Below, piece after piece: positions 26,026 to 34,993 of a stretch of 64,000 bases of DNA. Each line of letters starts with the position of its first letter. Position 1 is the first letter of the stretch. Source of the DNA: JAEINY01 sp942490535 (GTDB lineage: Bacteria > Bacteroidota > Bacteroidia > Bacteroidales > Marinilabiliaceae). Both the position numbers and the translations under genes were made by a program. The notes under the pieces are model-generated. The model had not been told where the DNA came from, searched no databases, and was given only the letters and a program-made list of their open reading frames with translations. The stretch covers positions 868,001 to 932,000 of the forward strand of contig CALNXQ010000002.1 of NCBI GenBank assembly GCA_942490535.1, given 5' to 3'.

Positions 26026-26733
26026 TTATTTCATGGCCGTTTCAAAGAAATCGTCGTCAAACAATTTCTTGAAATCCCGGGTGTTGAATTGCCAGCACAA
26101 AGAGACATAAAACATCTGCGTCTTGCCAAAGCGGGAATAATCATTACGCGGGTCATCGCCTTTCTTATAATCATTATTCAGGAAATCGTCCAGGTAATAC
26201 TGAAACTTCAGATTCAACCCCTTGGGGAATTGAATACCCGCAAACACAGAGGGTACAAAACGGTTGGTCCGATCACTGAACCACTCGGAAGTTTTGTACT
26301 TATCGCCATCCTTCCAATACTTGAATTTGTAGTGAAACAGCAATTCATATTCCGCGCCACCGTACACAAAGAAATGGTTTTTGAACGACCCCAGTTTAAT
26401 GGCTAAAGGAATACCCAGCGTATATGAGCGATGCTTTTCTTTTTCAATGCCCAGAGCATCATCTTCGGTAATGAAACCAATGTTGCGAACGGCCGCACCG
26501 GAATATAATCCAAAATTATCGCTAAAGTCCATGTGCAGGTATTGCCCCACGTGAAAAAACATGGAGAAACGTGGGATATTGGTTATGTTTTGCATCTCTC
26601 CGGCATTGTCTTTTTGTTCCACATTGGCAAAACTAAAAATCATCTCGCCACTGGTTACTGAATACACATCCGTTTGGGCTTTCAGTGTCATCCCGGCCAT
26701 TACGACAAGGACCAAAAATAGAAACTTCTTCAT
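26026..26733 (-). CDS. Outer-membrane beta-barrel protein
   Basis: 235 residues with a signal peptide (ending around LKAQ20) and alternating aromatic beta-strands (FSMFFHVGQYLHMDF, FVYGGAEYELLFHYKF, LNLKFQYYLDDFLNN). The general look is that of small PorT-like outer-membrane barrels. The C-terminal tail after the last strand (KKLFDDDFFETAMK) is acidic and does not end in the usual aromatic. It is monocistronic, with over 290 bp on the 5' side. The role is unknown. Confidence 0.78.
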   Translation of the reverse strand: MKKFLFLVLVVMAGMTLKAQTDVYSVTSGEMIFSFANVEQKDNAGEMQNITNIPRFSMFFHVGQYLHMDFSDNFGLYSGAAVRNIGFITEDDALGIEKEKHRSYTLGIPLAIKLGSFKNHFFVYGGAEYELLFHYKFKYWKDGDKYKTSEWFSDRTNRFVPSVFAGIQFPKGLNLKFQYYLDDFLNNDYKKGDDPRNDYSRFGKTQMFYVSLCWQFNTRDFKKLFDDDFFETAMK

Positions 26734-27066
26734 ATCATTAAGGTATTTGTTATTTTAATACTAACTGACAGGATAATCAACCTGAAAGATAAAAGGAAAA
26801 AGCGAAAGAATTGTATTTTTTATCCTTCATCACGTTTGAAATGAATCGCTTCCAATAGATCCTTGCACTTTATTTTCACCTTTATTACCCGTCAAACAAA
26901 AACAATGTTTAAAAGTTGGGACGGTTCCCTATCAGCAATAGTTACACCCCACTGGCATTTTTGTCCGACAATTGGGATTCAAACAACCCTAAGGCATTTA
27001 CTGACACTATTCTGAATCAATTAAAACAAGTCGGTTTCACTTGAAAAACTCTCTATAACATCAGCA
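26734..27066. other. Gene-free 333-bp gap
   Basis: AT-rich spacer between two minus-strand genes. No open frame, hairpin terminator or repeat of note is seen. Confidence 0.5.
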
Positions 27067-28665
27067 CTAACGTTCGGAATGATCCGGAACCGGCAGGGTA
27101 AAAAAGAAAATAGAACCCTTGCCTGGCTCACTTTCCACCCCTATTTGTCCGTGGTTTTTTCCGATAAACTCTTTACAAAGTATCAAGCCAAGCCCCGTTC
27201 CCTTTTCTTTTCGGGTGCCCGGGGTTGAATCATTCGTCTCCAAGATAAACAACTTTTCAATGGCCGATGGTGACAAGCCAACGCCGGTATCATTGATGGA
27301 TATTTCAACGCTATTGTGTTTTACCTCCCCACTAATCAATATGCTGCCCCCGGGTGATGTAAATTTAATGGCATTTGAGATTAGGTTTCGCAAGACGGTA
27401 TTAATCATTTCTTTGTCGGCATAAACCGGCAGTTTGCCATCGACTTGCCGGGTGATGCGGATGGATTTTAGCAGGGCTATATCCGCAAAGAACAGCACCA
27501 TTCCATCAATCGTATCATTGATTTTAAAGGTTTCGGGATTATAACTCAATCGGCCGGTTTGCGCTTGTGTCCACTCCATTAGATTGGTGAGTAGATGCAT
27601 TGCCCGGTCACCTGAATCTTTAATAATATGGGCAAATTTTTCAATGTTTTTTAAATCATTGCTGTGTATCTTATCGATCAGTAAATCGCTGAACCCAATG
27701 ATGGCATTAAAAGGGCTCCTTAAATCGTGAGCTATGATGGAGAAAAATTTATCCTTCTGCGCATTTAGTATTTTTAATTCCTGATTTTGCTGATTAATAG
27801 TCTGGGTGGTTTTCCAAATCTGTTTACGAAGTAACCAAACCCAAATAAACACCACTGCTAACAGCATTAAAGCAGCTATAAAAGTGATTCCAATAATTTT
27901 AACAATCCCTCTGTACTTAAAATCATCCCGTTCATACACCATCCATTTAGCTTGTAATTTCGTCAGCTCTCCTCTGGCTCGTAAAGCTGAGATACCTTTA
28001 TTCAAAATGCCCAACAAACGGGTGTTACCCTTTTCCACCGCAAAACAATAAATACTCGACATAATGGCAGGCCCCTTCACCTCAATATTTTTATATTTAT
28101 TTTTCACAATCTCATTCATGCCCACGGAGTATGGGGCCACCACATAATCAGCCCGGCCCCATTCCACACCGGCCAATGCTTCTGGTATGGATTTGGCCAC
28201 CTGAAAATCCTTGTAAAGCCCCATGGGAATCAGAAACTTATCAATGGAAATATCTTCCTTTAAAACCATTAATTGATAATCATACAAGTCTGAGATCTCG
28301 TTAAATGGCAAATCTTTCCGGATAAAAACAGAATAATCCACTGTTTGAATGGGATAAGTAAAATCGAAAAAGGCCTCGCGCTCTTCTGAAAAAATGATAC
28401 CGGTGATAATATCCGTTTTCCCGGATTGAATAGAGCTTAAGGCCCTATCCCACTCGCTGAGGTGATAGCTAAAGGTGATGCCTGTTTCAGCCGTAATGGC
28501 AGCTAATATATCAATATCCAGGCCACAGGCATTACCCGTTTTATCGATAAACGAAAAAGGCGCATAGTCAAAATCGCCCCCTACCCTATACACTTGAGAT
28601 TGCAGATGGGTAACTTGAAATAAGCAGATAAAGAGTATCGACAACAAATAAATAGTTCGAGTCAT
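27067..28665 (-). CDS. Sensor histidine kinase with periplasmic solute-binding domain
   Basis: 532 residues from the ATG at 28665. A longer frame would need a TTG at 28695 and places ten polar residues before the signal peptide. The periplasmic part (about 25-245) is a family-3 solute-binding domain, as in amino-acid receptors and BvgS (YRVGGDFDYAPFSFID, SGKTDIITGIIFSEER). One membrane helix (about 253-282) leads to a HisKA domain with the phospho-accepting His in FFSIIAHDLRSPFNA, then the ATPase domain with its N box (LRNLISNAIKFTSPGG), G1 (DTGVGL) and G2 (GTGLGL). No receiver domain or adjacent regulator is present, so it is an orphan. The ligand is probably a small amino acid-like molecule (inference). 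Confidence 0.92.
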   Translation of the reverse strand: MTRTIYLLSILFICLFQVTHLQSQVYRVGGDFDYAPFSFIDKTGNACGLDIDILAAITAETGITFSYHLSEWDRALSSIQSGKTDIITGIIFSEEREAFFDFTYPIQTVDYSVFIRKDLPFNEISDLYDYQLMVLKEDISIDKFLIPMGLYKDFQVAKSIPEALAGVEWGRADYVVAPYSVGMNEIVKNKYKNIEVKGPAIMSSIYCFAVEKGNTRLLGILNKGISALRARGELTKLQAKWMVYERDDFKYRGIVKIIGITFIAALMLLAVVFIWVWLLRKQIWKTTQTINQQNQELKILNAQKDKFFSIIAHDLRSPFNAIIGFSDLLIDKIHSNDLKNIEKFAHIIKDSGDRAMHLLTNLMEWTQAQTGRLSYNPETFKINDTIDGMVLFFADIALLKSIRITRQVDGKLPVYADKEMINTVLRNLISNAIKFTSPGGSILISGEVKHNSVEISINDTGVGLSPSAIEKLFILETNDSTPGTRKEKGTGLGLILCKEFIGKNHGQIGVESEPGKGSIFFFTLPVPDHSER

Positions 28666-28695
28666 CTTATAATTGATTTGGCAATTTACGTTCAA

Positions 28696-29682
28696 TTTAA
28701 AAATGGACGTGGTATCAACATGGCAGTTCAGGTTGGCTGAAAAGCTAATACGTGTTTACATGGCTAATCAGTTTGGTTCATTAAATGCTTTGCTGTTGGT
28801 ATGCTTGAAGGCTTCAAAAGTAGTTTCCCCATCAATAGGGGACGGATCACTCCCGGTTTATAGTTCAATAACTAACGTCATGGAGATGGGGCAAAAGGCA
28901 CCTTTTCATTGGTTTCCAATATAGGCATTAACCGCAGAAAAAAATATCCATTTTCGGCAAAAGTGACTGCTATTGATAATTAGTTGGGGAGAGCAGAACG
29001 AAGAAAGGGAGAACGGAAAAGCAATTAAGCCGTCACTCGTTCCGTCAGTCATTCAGAGTCCTTCCGAACCATACCGGACGTGAGCCAGTTGCCGCATGAG
29101 AGGCCGTCAGAAGGGCTAAACATTTAAACGCTCTGAAGCAGTCAATTCACAACCTCTGAAATGGAAGGTTCACACCCTTTGAAATGGTCAGTTCATATGC
29201 TTTGGACCGCTCATTACAACCCCAATCATTGACAAACCGATTATTATTTAGACTAAGATGTGATTTTCCTTTGCTAACGAGGGTGGGTTAGTCTTAAAAA
29301 CCAAGACCTAGCGGGGCGTGGATCGCTTTATAAAGCAACGACTTGAAGGCGAAAAAAGAGGCTGATCGCACACATGGCTGTGGTGACACGCAAAAACTGC
29401 TTCAGCATTTTACCTACAACGCTGCGCTATGAATGGTCGTAAAATTGCATTCCCGCATTTTACGCCGATAAATTCACCCTTAACAGGCACTTCTACTGAT
29501 TGCCCACAGAACACCTCCTGAATGGCGTGCCATTTTTTTACAGTTTAGCATGCTGCAATTAAACCGATAGATGGATTAATCTGAATAAAACACCAAGTAT
29601 ACATTATAAATGAGTACCTTCGACACTGGATTATTTATCCGTTGATATTAATTATCCCTTCGCACGACCTGGCGAATTGACG
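28696..29682. other. Gene-free ~1-kb gap with short 23-bp repeats
   Basis: The largest non-coding gap between protein genes. At about 29127-29217 four degenerate units of 21-25 bp follow each other (core CCTTTGAAATGGNCAGTTCA). An 83-codon frame at 28673-28924 has no start signal or recognisable sequence. The part from 29261 to 29682 contains scattered inverted repeats and could be a decayed gene or the body of an untranslated RNA that ends at the terminator at 29683. Confidence 0.4.
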
Positions 29683-29709
29683 AGGCTTACGTTCTGCAAG
29701 CCTTTTTTT
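29683..29709 (+). terminator. Orphan intrinsic terminator
   Basis: AGGCTT and AAGCCT form a 6-bp stem with a 9-nt loop followed by seven T on the plus strand. No plus-strand gene precedes it for at least 10 kb, so it would end a non-coding transcript, or is fortuitous. Confidence 0.55.
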
Positions 29710-29837
29710 GATTGATGATACTACTGTAATCAACTTGATGACTGATTACTTGTAAGTAACCCCGACACAGGAATTTTAATCTGACGCTTTGCTTAAGTCA
29801 TTAATCTGCGATCCGTTTCAATTCAAAAGAGAATTAT

Positions 29838-31004
29838 ATGACTTTTCTAAAAATGGGTGTCATTGGCACTTCAAAAAAGGAATCCGAAAGACGAGTACCG
29901 ATCCATCCAGAGCATTTAAAAAGACTGCCGGAACACATTCGTCGCCAACTCATTTTTGAGACAGGTTATGGCTTGCCTTTCCACATCGAAGATGAAGCCA
30001 TCAGTGCGCTGACAGGTGGCATCGCTAGCCGCCGTGAAATATTATCCGATATGGGCGCAGCCATTGTGGCCAAACCCACTTTATCTGATTTTGAGGAGCT
30101 GAAAACAGGGGGTCTTTTGTGGGGATATCCGCACTGCGCCCAGCAAATGCAGATGACCCAAGCCGCCATTGATCGGAAATTGACCTTGATTGCCTTTGAA
30201 GATATGTATGTCTGGTCACCGAGTGGTCAAATGGGTCGCCACACCTTCTATAAAAACAATGAAATGGCCGGTTACAGTGCTGTTATCCATGCCCTCCAAC
30301 TGAAGGGCATTGATGGGCATTATGGCAATCAACGGAAGGTCATCATATTTAGTTTTGGGGCCGTTAGCAGAGGTGCTATCTATGCTTTGAAAGCCCATGG
30401 TTTCAGGGATATTACCATTTGTATTCAAAGGCCTGATCATGAAGTAAGAGAAGAAGTCCTGGATGTGCACTATGTACACATTAAAAAAGGAAACGAAAAT
30501 GAACCCCGGCTTCTGGTCGTGGAACATGACGGATCAGAACGCCCTTTGCTGGAGCTGATCAGTGAATCTGAAATAATCATTAATGGCACATATCAGGACA
30601 CCGATAATCCGATGAACTATGTCAATGAAAATGAAAAATCCAGCCTGAAGGCCGGTTCTCTCATCATTGATGTGAGTTGTGATGAAGGCATGGGATTTTA
30701 TTTTGCCAAGCCTACTACTTTTAACAATCCACTGATAGCAGTTGATAAGATAGACTATTATGCGGTTGATCATACACCTAGTTATTTTTGGGAAAGTGCG
30801 TCCAGATCCCTCTCAGCTGCGTTAATCGTGCATCTACCGTCCGTTATTTCAGGTCGGGAGAGCTGGAAGCTAAATAAGACCATTCATAATGCCATAAATA
30901 TTGATGAGGGAGTCATTGTAAAAGAGTCCATTCTCCGCTTCCAGAACCGGCATGCAGCCTATCCGCATGAAGTAAATCCGGTTCCAATGAACCGTTTACA
31001 ATAA
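29838..31004 (+). CDS. Alanine dehydrogenase/PNT-family protein, CEOS-like
   Basis: 388 residues. The N-terminal domain opens with MGVIGTSKKESERRVPIHPE, the K-E-x-E-x-R-V pattern of alanine dehydrogenase and transhydrogenase alpha subunits. The central Rossmann domain has FSFGAVSRGAIYALKAHGF, close to the GxGxxG pattern but with Ser-Phe-Gly-Ala-Val, as in N5-(carboxyethyl)ornithine synthase-like members. The family catalyses NAD(P)H-dependent reductive amination of pyruvate or related reductive condensations. The sequence departs enough from classical Ald that the substrate should be left open. It stands alone, reading toward the small gene at 31089, with a long inverted repeat between them. 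An internal ATG at 29853 is an alternative start. Confidence 0.75.
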   Translation: MTFLKMGVIGTSKKESERRVPIHPEHLKRLPEHIRRQLIFETGYGLPFHIEDEAISALTGGIASRREILSDMGAAIVAKPTLSDFEELKTGGLLWGYPHCAQQMQMTQAAIDRKLTLIAFEDMYVWSPSGQMGRHTFYKNNEMAGYSAVIHALQLKGIDGHYGNQRKVIIFSFGAVSRGAIYALKAHGFRDITICIQRPDHEVREEVLDVHYVHIKKGNENEPRLLVVEHDGSERPLLELISESEIIINGTYQDTDNPMNYVNENEKSSLKAGSLIIDVSCDEGMGFYFAKPTTFNNPLIAVDKIDYYAVDHTPSYFWESASRSLSAALIVHLPSVISGRESWKLNKTIHNAINIDEGVIVKESILRFQNRHAAYPHEVNPVPMNRLQ

Positions 31005-31036
31005 GCACTTATCTAGCCTGAGACTCGGGGGTATAT

Positions 31037-31072
31037 AATGCATGAACGATTCATTGAAATCGTTCATGCATT
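31037..31072 (+). terminator. 15-bp perfect inverted repeat between convergent genes
   Basis: AATGCATGAACGATT and AATCGTTCATGCATT are exact complements separated by six bases. There is no U run on either side, so it may be a bidirectional terminator of the convergent pair or a protein-binding site. Confidence 0.55.
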
Positions 31073-31088
31073 AGCTCAGGCCCTTGTT

Positions 31089-31289
31089 TTAGGACGCAAA
31101 TTCGTGTTTAGTAAACAAAATCTCATTGATTACATCGGCATGCTGGTGACAGAAGTTATCTTTTATCCAGGTTTTTAATTGAGTTTGCTCTTGAGTTTGA
31201 AGCCACGCCATACACTTAATTAACTCTTTTCTAAATAGGCTTTTATCTTCCCGAACGCCATTTAATACAATCTTGCAATATTCTAACAT
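31089..31289 (-). CDS. Small conserved cytoplasmic protein
   Basis: 66 residues: MLEYCKIVLNGVREDKSLF, then RKELIKCMAWLQTQEQTQL. From memory, Bacteroidota encode many short proteins of this pattern (MxEYxKxxLxKVSFDxxLFxKEL, then a tryptophan-containing helix), usually annotated hypothetical. That resemblance, and the intact start and stop, support a real gene despite its size. No function is known to me. Confidence 0.62.
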   Translation of the reverse strand: MLEYCKIVLNGVREDKSLFRKELIKCMAWLQTQEQTQLKTWIKDNFCHQHADVINEILFTKHEFAS

Positions 31290-31516
31290 CGTGCTAAATT
31301 ATTTTAATCTCTGCTAAACAGAGAAGTTCGACAAAATTCGCTACTCGCCTCAAATGGTTCTCCACAAACCGGTATCTGATCCTTAATGTTTTACCGATTT
31401 CCAATCAAAATGATATTGCTTCTCTTCAAAATGCGATCTAATACTTGTGAACCTTTCTCACCTCCTCTTTAAACAGGCAAATATGGGACAGTGGCAACAC
31501 TGTCCCCAACCAATCA

Positions 31517-31969
31517 TTACCTAATTTCAATTTGTTTCGCAGGTTTTGGTTTTACTTCCTCACGCTTAGGCAAGGTGATGTGAAGAATCCCACTCTCATA
31601 GTTGGCAGTAATCTTATCTGCTTCAACCAGGTTTTCCGAAACGGTAAATGAACGCTGAAAGGATTGATAGCTGAATTCTCGACGGGTGATCCTTTCGTTC
31701 TCCTTTGATTCCTTTTCATCCTTGTGTTCGGATGAAATAGTCAACCGTCCATTGTCATAATCTACTTTAAAGTCCTTTTTTTGCATCCCCGGAGCTGCCA
31801 CTTCAATTAAAAATTCATTTTCATTTTCCTTGATATTGACAGCAGGCAGGGTTGTTTCGGTACTTGAATAGTTTGACCTATTCCAATCCATTATTTCTCC
31901 ATCAAACAATCTATCAAATAATGAAGGAAACGATGGAAATGCACTCTTTGATAATCTTGCTAGTGTCAT
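31517..31969 (-). CDS. Hsp20/alpha-crystallin small heat-shock protein
   Basis: 150 residues. The ATG at 31969 is chosen because GGAGG lies 7 bp before it, while the longer frame begins with GTG at 32017 and reads through that site. The alpha-crystallin domain (about 40-135) shows the family landmarks: LPAVNIKENENEFLIEVAAPG, RLTISSEHKDEKE, and the C-terminal GILHITLPK. The I-x-I-type tail (QIEIR) that docks in oligomers is present. The protein is an ATP-independent holdase for unfolding proteins. It is monocistronic, which is usual. Confidence 0.95.
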   Translation of the reverse strand: MTLARLSKSAFPSFPSLFDRLFDGEIMDWNRSNYSSTETTLPAVNIKENENEFLIEVAAPGMQKKDFKVDYDNGRLTISSEHKDEKESKENERITRREFSYQSFQRSFTVSENLVEADKITANYESGILHITLPKREEVKPKPAKQIEIR

Positions 31970-31976
31970 GATAAAA

Positions 31977-31981
31977 CCTCC
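31977..31981 (-). promoter_or_regulatory. Strong Shine-Dalgarno site for Hsp20
   Basis: GGAGG, 7 bp before the ATG at 31969. Strong sites of this type are uncommon in Bacteroidota, and this one decides the Hsp20 start. Confidence 0.7.
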
Positions 31982-32406
31982 AAATTTTAAGTTCAACAAA
32001 TAATAACTGAATTTCACCAGTAGATTTTCAAAAGGAATGCCAAATTAGATGAACACTTTTCAGGCAATTCTATTACCAATTGATTTCCATAAAATTAAAC
32101 TAACGACTATATTAGCAGTAAGATAATCGGAATAGTAGAGTGTGCCACAATGACAGAAAACCAACTCCCAACAATGTCATTATGACGTCTTTAAGTGACG
32201 AAATTTCCGGGTTTTACAGGTCCCTATTTACTATTCAAGCATACAATAAGCAACTTACCGAGAAGTGCCACCGAAAAAGTGGTTTTGAGCCATTACTGCT
32301 CTTACAAAGAGCTCCTATCTTGAATCGTACTATCACCGTACTCAATAGGCTCATTCAGGGTTGTAGACCTTCCAAGATTTTATACGTTCATTTTATCTTT
32401 TCAATT
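31982..32406. other. Gene-free gap upstream of Hsp20
   Basis: Presumed promoter region of the heat-shock gene. A 93-codon plus-strand frame at 32140-32421 has no homology I recognise and overlaps the end of the next gene, so it is not called. Confidence 0.4.
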
Positions 32407-33498
32407 TCAGTATGGATCTGAGGGATGCATAAGAGCTAGCTCCTGCATGAGTTTGTCCATCGCGACTCGCTTGTCTTTCGGAATTTGTCTGTTATCTGCA
32501 TTCACCACTACAACCATATCTAGTTGGGGTATAAACTGGATAATCTGACCTCCATAACCCGATATAAAATAAACATTCATGCCTCCGGGCAATTGTACCA
32601 TCCGCCATTGATAGCAGCTGTAAAAAGGAGTATTGATTTCGATGTACGGTTCAAACATCTGCTTCATCCATTGTTCGGAAACAATCTGCTTCCCCTCCCA
32701 ATTCCCGTTATTCAAATGTAGCAAAGCATATTTTGCAATATCTCTGGCCTTCAAACTCAAACCCCCACTACTGTCGTAAATGCCATTTTTTGCAGCCCAC
32801 TCATATTCATTTATGCCCAAGGTGCCAAACAACTGCTCCCTGGCAAAATCTAAAATCGTTAACCCGGTTGTTCGTTTTATGATCTCACCCAGAATAATAC
32901 TGGCCGGACCACAATACACGTATTCGGTTCCCGGACTATTTTTCATTGGTAAATCCAGGGCGGCCATCACCCAATTGTCCATCTGATCCATTTGTGCCCC
33001 TTTATTCTCAGGGTCGCTGTAGGGAACCGATAACTCATCCCAATCGAACCCGGTTGTCATGGTTAAAAGGTTTTCAATGGTAATTTTGGCTTTTAAGGAA
33101 TCTTTTTCATGAAGGTGGTACTCCGGAAAAAAACTAAGCATCGTTTGATTAACCGAGCTGATTTTTCCAAGTTCAATGGCTTTGCCCATCAAAAGGGCAT
33201 TAAAACTTTTTGTGGTAGAAGCTAAAAAATGAAGGCTTTCGGGTGACCAGTTGTTATAATATTGCTCAATCACCAAATGATTATTGTGAATCACCAGCAG
33301 GCTATGGACATTCCCATATACCCCCTCACATATCTGTGCATTTATGGTTTCAAAAACAGCCTGATTAAGCTGTTGCTCGTCAAGAGTAGAAACGCGCAGC
33401 CCATCATTTTTATCCACAGGCGCGTTGTAAACACATTCGTTCCGGCTAGTACAACCGGCGAAAAGAACGAGCAGAAGAAGTGCAACAAGTTTATTCAT
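32407..33498 (-). CDS. Serine hydrolase, class C beta-lactamase fold lipoprotein
   Basis: 363 residues. The N-terminal lipobox is LFAGC16. The S-x-x-K motif is STTK (Ser94, Lys97), the Tyr motif is Y195-C-G, and a Gly-rich stretch with SGYGGQ near residue 317 takes the place of the KTG triad. This is the layout of penicillin-binding-protein-like esterases and D-alanyl-peptide hydrolases (Pfam Beta-lactamase, PF00144). It would act in the periplasm or on the surface. The substrate could be a peptide, an ester or a beta-lactam, and nothing in the context decides. It is not in an obvious operon. Confidence 0.87.
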   Translation of the reverse strand: MNKLVALLLLVLFAGCTSRNECVYNAPVDKNDGLRVSTLDEQQLNQAVFETINAQICEGVYGNVHSLLVIHNNHLVIEQYYNNWSPESLHFLASTTKSFNALLMGKAIELGKISSVNQTMLSFFPEYHLHEKDSLKAKITIENLLTMTTGFDWDELSVPYSDPENKGAQMDQMDNWVMAALDLPMKNSPGTEYVYCGPASIILGEIIKRTTGLTILDFAREQLFGTLGINEYEWAAKNGIYDSSGGLSLKARDIAKYALLHLNNGNWEGKQIVSEQWMKQMFEPYIEINTPFYSCYQWRMVQLPGGMNVYFISGYGGQIIQFIPQLDMVVVVNADNRQIPKDKRVAMDKLMQELALMHPSDPY

Positions 33499-33639
33499 TG
33501 TTTTCAGATTAGGTGTGGTTCAAATAAATCAACGGGTTGAGATGTGCACAGCACTAGATAAATGTAAGCTTTTTATGCCAACAATTCCTTGAGGGTCTGG
33601 TTATGGACAGTTTAATTGCCCAATGATTCTAGTTGGGAC

Positions 33640-34053
33640 CTATTTAATCTGCTTTTGAATGTACGCCACTATTTCCTGCGGACAATTGGTGCCAATCCAC
33701 ACCTTTCGAACCTTATTCTTTATTTTCAATTCAATAGCCTTATAACCGGCCACATTAAAAAGAATGACCCCTGGCCGCCACCGAATACCCCACCCCATGG
33801 GTGTGTAGGTTACTGGCTTACAATGAACGATATCTTGCAAACGGTACTTTCCTCGTATCCACCCAATGCCAAAAGAATATTTGACGTAGCTATCCGTCAC
33901 TTCAATGGTTAATTTATAGAATAGGAGTAATACTACTATCGCTGCGGCAGAAATAATTATCCATGCTTTGGCATCCGGATTTTGAAAAGTTACTAATATA
34001 AGTATCAATGGAACAACCACCAGAAATACCCAGCCTATCTGTGTTCGTTTCAT
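33640..34053 (-). CDS. Small membrane protein with PH-like domain
   Basis: 137 residues. Two adjacent membrane helices fill residues 8-46 (GWVFLVVVPLILILVTF, then AWIIISAAAIVVLLLFY). The rest (TIEVTDSYVKYSFGIGWIRG, YRLQDIVHCKPV) has the beta-rich pattern of bacterial PH-like domains. It is the last gene of a four-gene minus-strand cluster, 5 bp from the hydrolase. No function is known. Confidence 0.72.
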   Translation of the reverse strand: MKRTQIGWVFLVVVPLILILVTFQNPDAKAWIIISAAAIVVLLLFYKLTIEVTDSYVKYSFGIGWIRGKYRLQDIVHCKPVTYTPMGWGIRWRPGVILFNVAGYKAIELKIKNKVRKVWIGTNCPQEIVAYIQKQIK

Positions 34054-34058
34054 AATGC

Positions 34059-34988
34059 TTATTTAATAAATTCAACTATACAATTCACCAATTCGGTGTT
34101 TACGGGTAAATTCGGATTGGTATAGGCAGCTACATTAGCCTGCATGTCACCAGAGATGGTTTTTAATACATGGTTCATTTGTTTTATCACAACTAACTCA
34201 GCTTCATTAGCAGCATTCTGAAGTAGCCGGGCTTCTTCCATCTCGATCTGCAGATCTTTTTCTGCCTGTATAATCAACTTGGCACCGGGACATTGACGAA
34301 TCAATTCAGACGGCTTGTACTTAAACCAGGAAATCAGATAAGGCTGCACCGAGGGCCTGAACAAACTATATAAATAAGGTGGCACGGTATTAACCAGCTG
34401 CTCGTTCTTTAGCGAATCAATCTTGCCTTCCACCTCATCATATATAGCAGTTGGCAACTTAGGCTTCAATTGCTTCTTTAAAATCACATCGGCTGAATTT
34501 CCAGCCCCGCAAAGTGATACAAAACCTTTTACCTGAATTTCCTGCAAGGCAATCAATCCCAGCAAAGCGCCTTCACTGTGTCCAATGACATAGATATCCT
34601 TAAACCCTCTCCTTTGAGTGTATGCAATCAAATCCTTAACATCTTTGGCATATCTATCAATGGTTAAGTCCGCTTCCTTAAAAGCCGCATAGCTACTTTT
34701 GGCAATCCCCCGTTTGTCAAACCGCAAGGTGGCAATATTATTAGCAAGCAGCGCATCTGACAAATAGCACAAACTATTGTTTTGCATCATGGTTTGATTA
34801 CCGTTTAAATCAGTAGGCCCTGAACCTGCAATAATAAGAGCCAACGGGGGGTGTGCTACTCCAACAGGCGTGGACAAGACAGCATGTAACCGGGCACCAT
34901 CCACTTGAACATAGACTGTATCGGTCAGTTGAGCTTTTGCTATCAGCATTGCGAATAGCAGGACGAGGGTAAGAAGTGGTCGTATCAT
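34059..34988 (-). CDS. Exported alpha/beta hydrolase
   Basis: 309 residues from the ATG at 34988. The longer frame begins with TTG at 34997 and overlaps the upstream stop. The signal peptide is MIRPLLTLVLLFAMLIAKAQ. The hydrolase core contains an oxyanion region (IAGSGPTDLNGN), the nucleophile elbow GHSEGALLG with the catalytic Ser, an acid in LIIQAEKDLQ and the His in MNHVLK. The layout is that of the serine-aminopeptidase-S33/Hydrolase_4 group, acting on peptides or esters in the periplasm. It starts 5 bp after the YIP1-like gene. Confidence 0.87.
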   Translation of the reverse strand: MIRPLLTLVLLFAMLIAKAQLTDTVYVQVDGARLHAVLSTPVGVAHPPLALIIAGSGPTDLNGNQTMMQNNSLCYLSDALLANNIATLRFDKRGIAKSSYAAFKEADLTIDRYAKDVKDLIAYTQRRGFKDIYVIGHSEGALLGLIALQEIQVKGFVSLCGAGNSADVILKKQLKPKLPTAIYDEVEGKIDSLKNEQLVNTVPPYLYSLFRPSVQPYLISWFKYKPSELIRQCPGAKLIIQAEKDLQIEMEEARLLQNAANEAELVVIKQMNHVLKTISGDMQANVAAYTNPNLPVNTELVNCIVEFIK

Positions 34989-34993
34989 ATCGA

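Noticed and set aside
28673..28924. 83-residue plus-strand protein
   Set aside because: No ribosome site, overlaps the kinase 5' end, and has no family-like composition.
32140..32421. 93-residue plus-strand protein upstream of Hsp20
   Set aside because: Overlaps the 3' end of the serine hydrolase gene and shows no motif or promoter.
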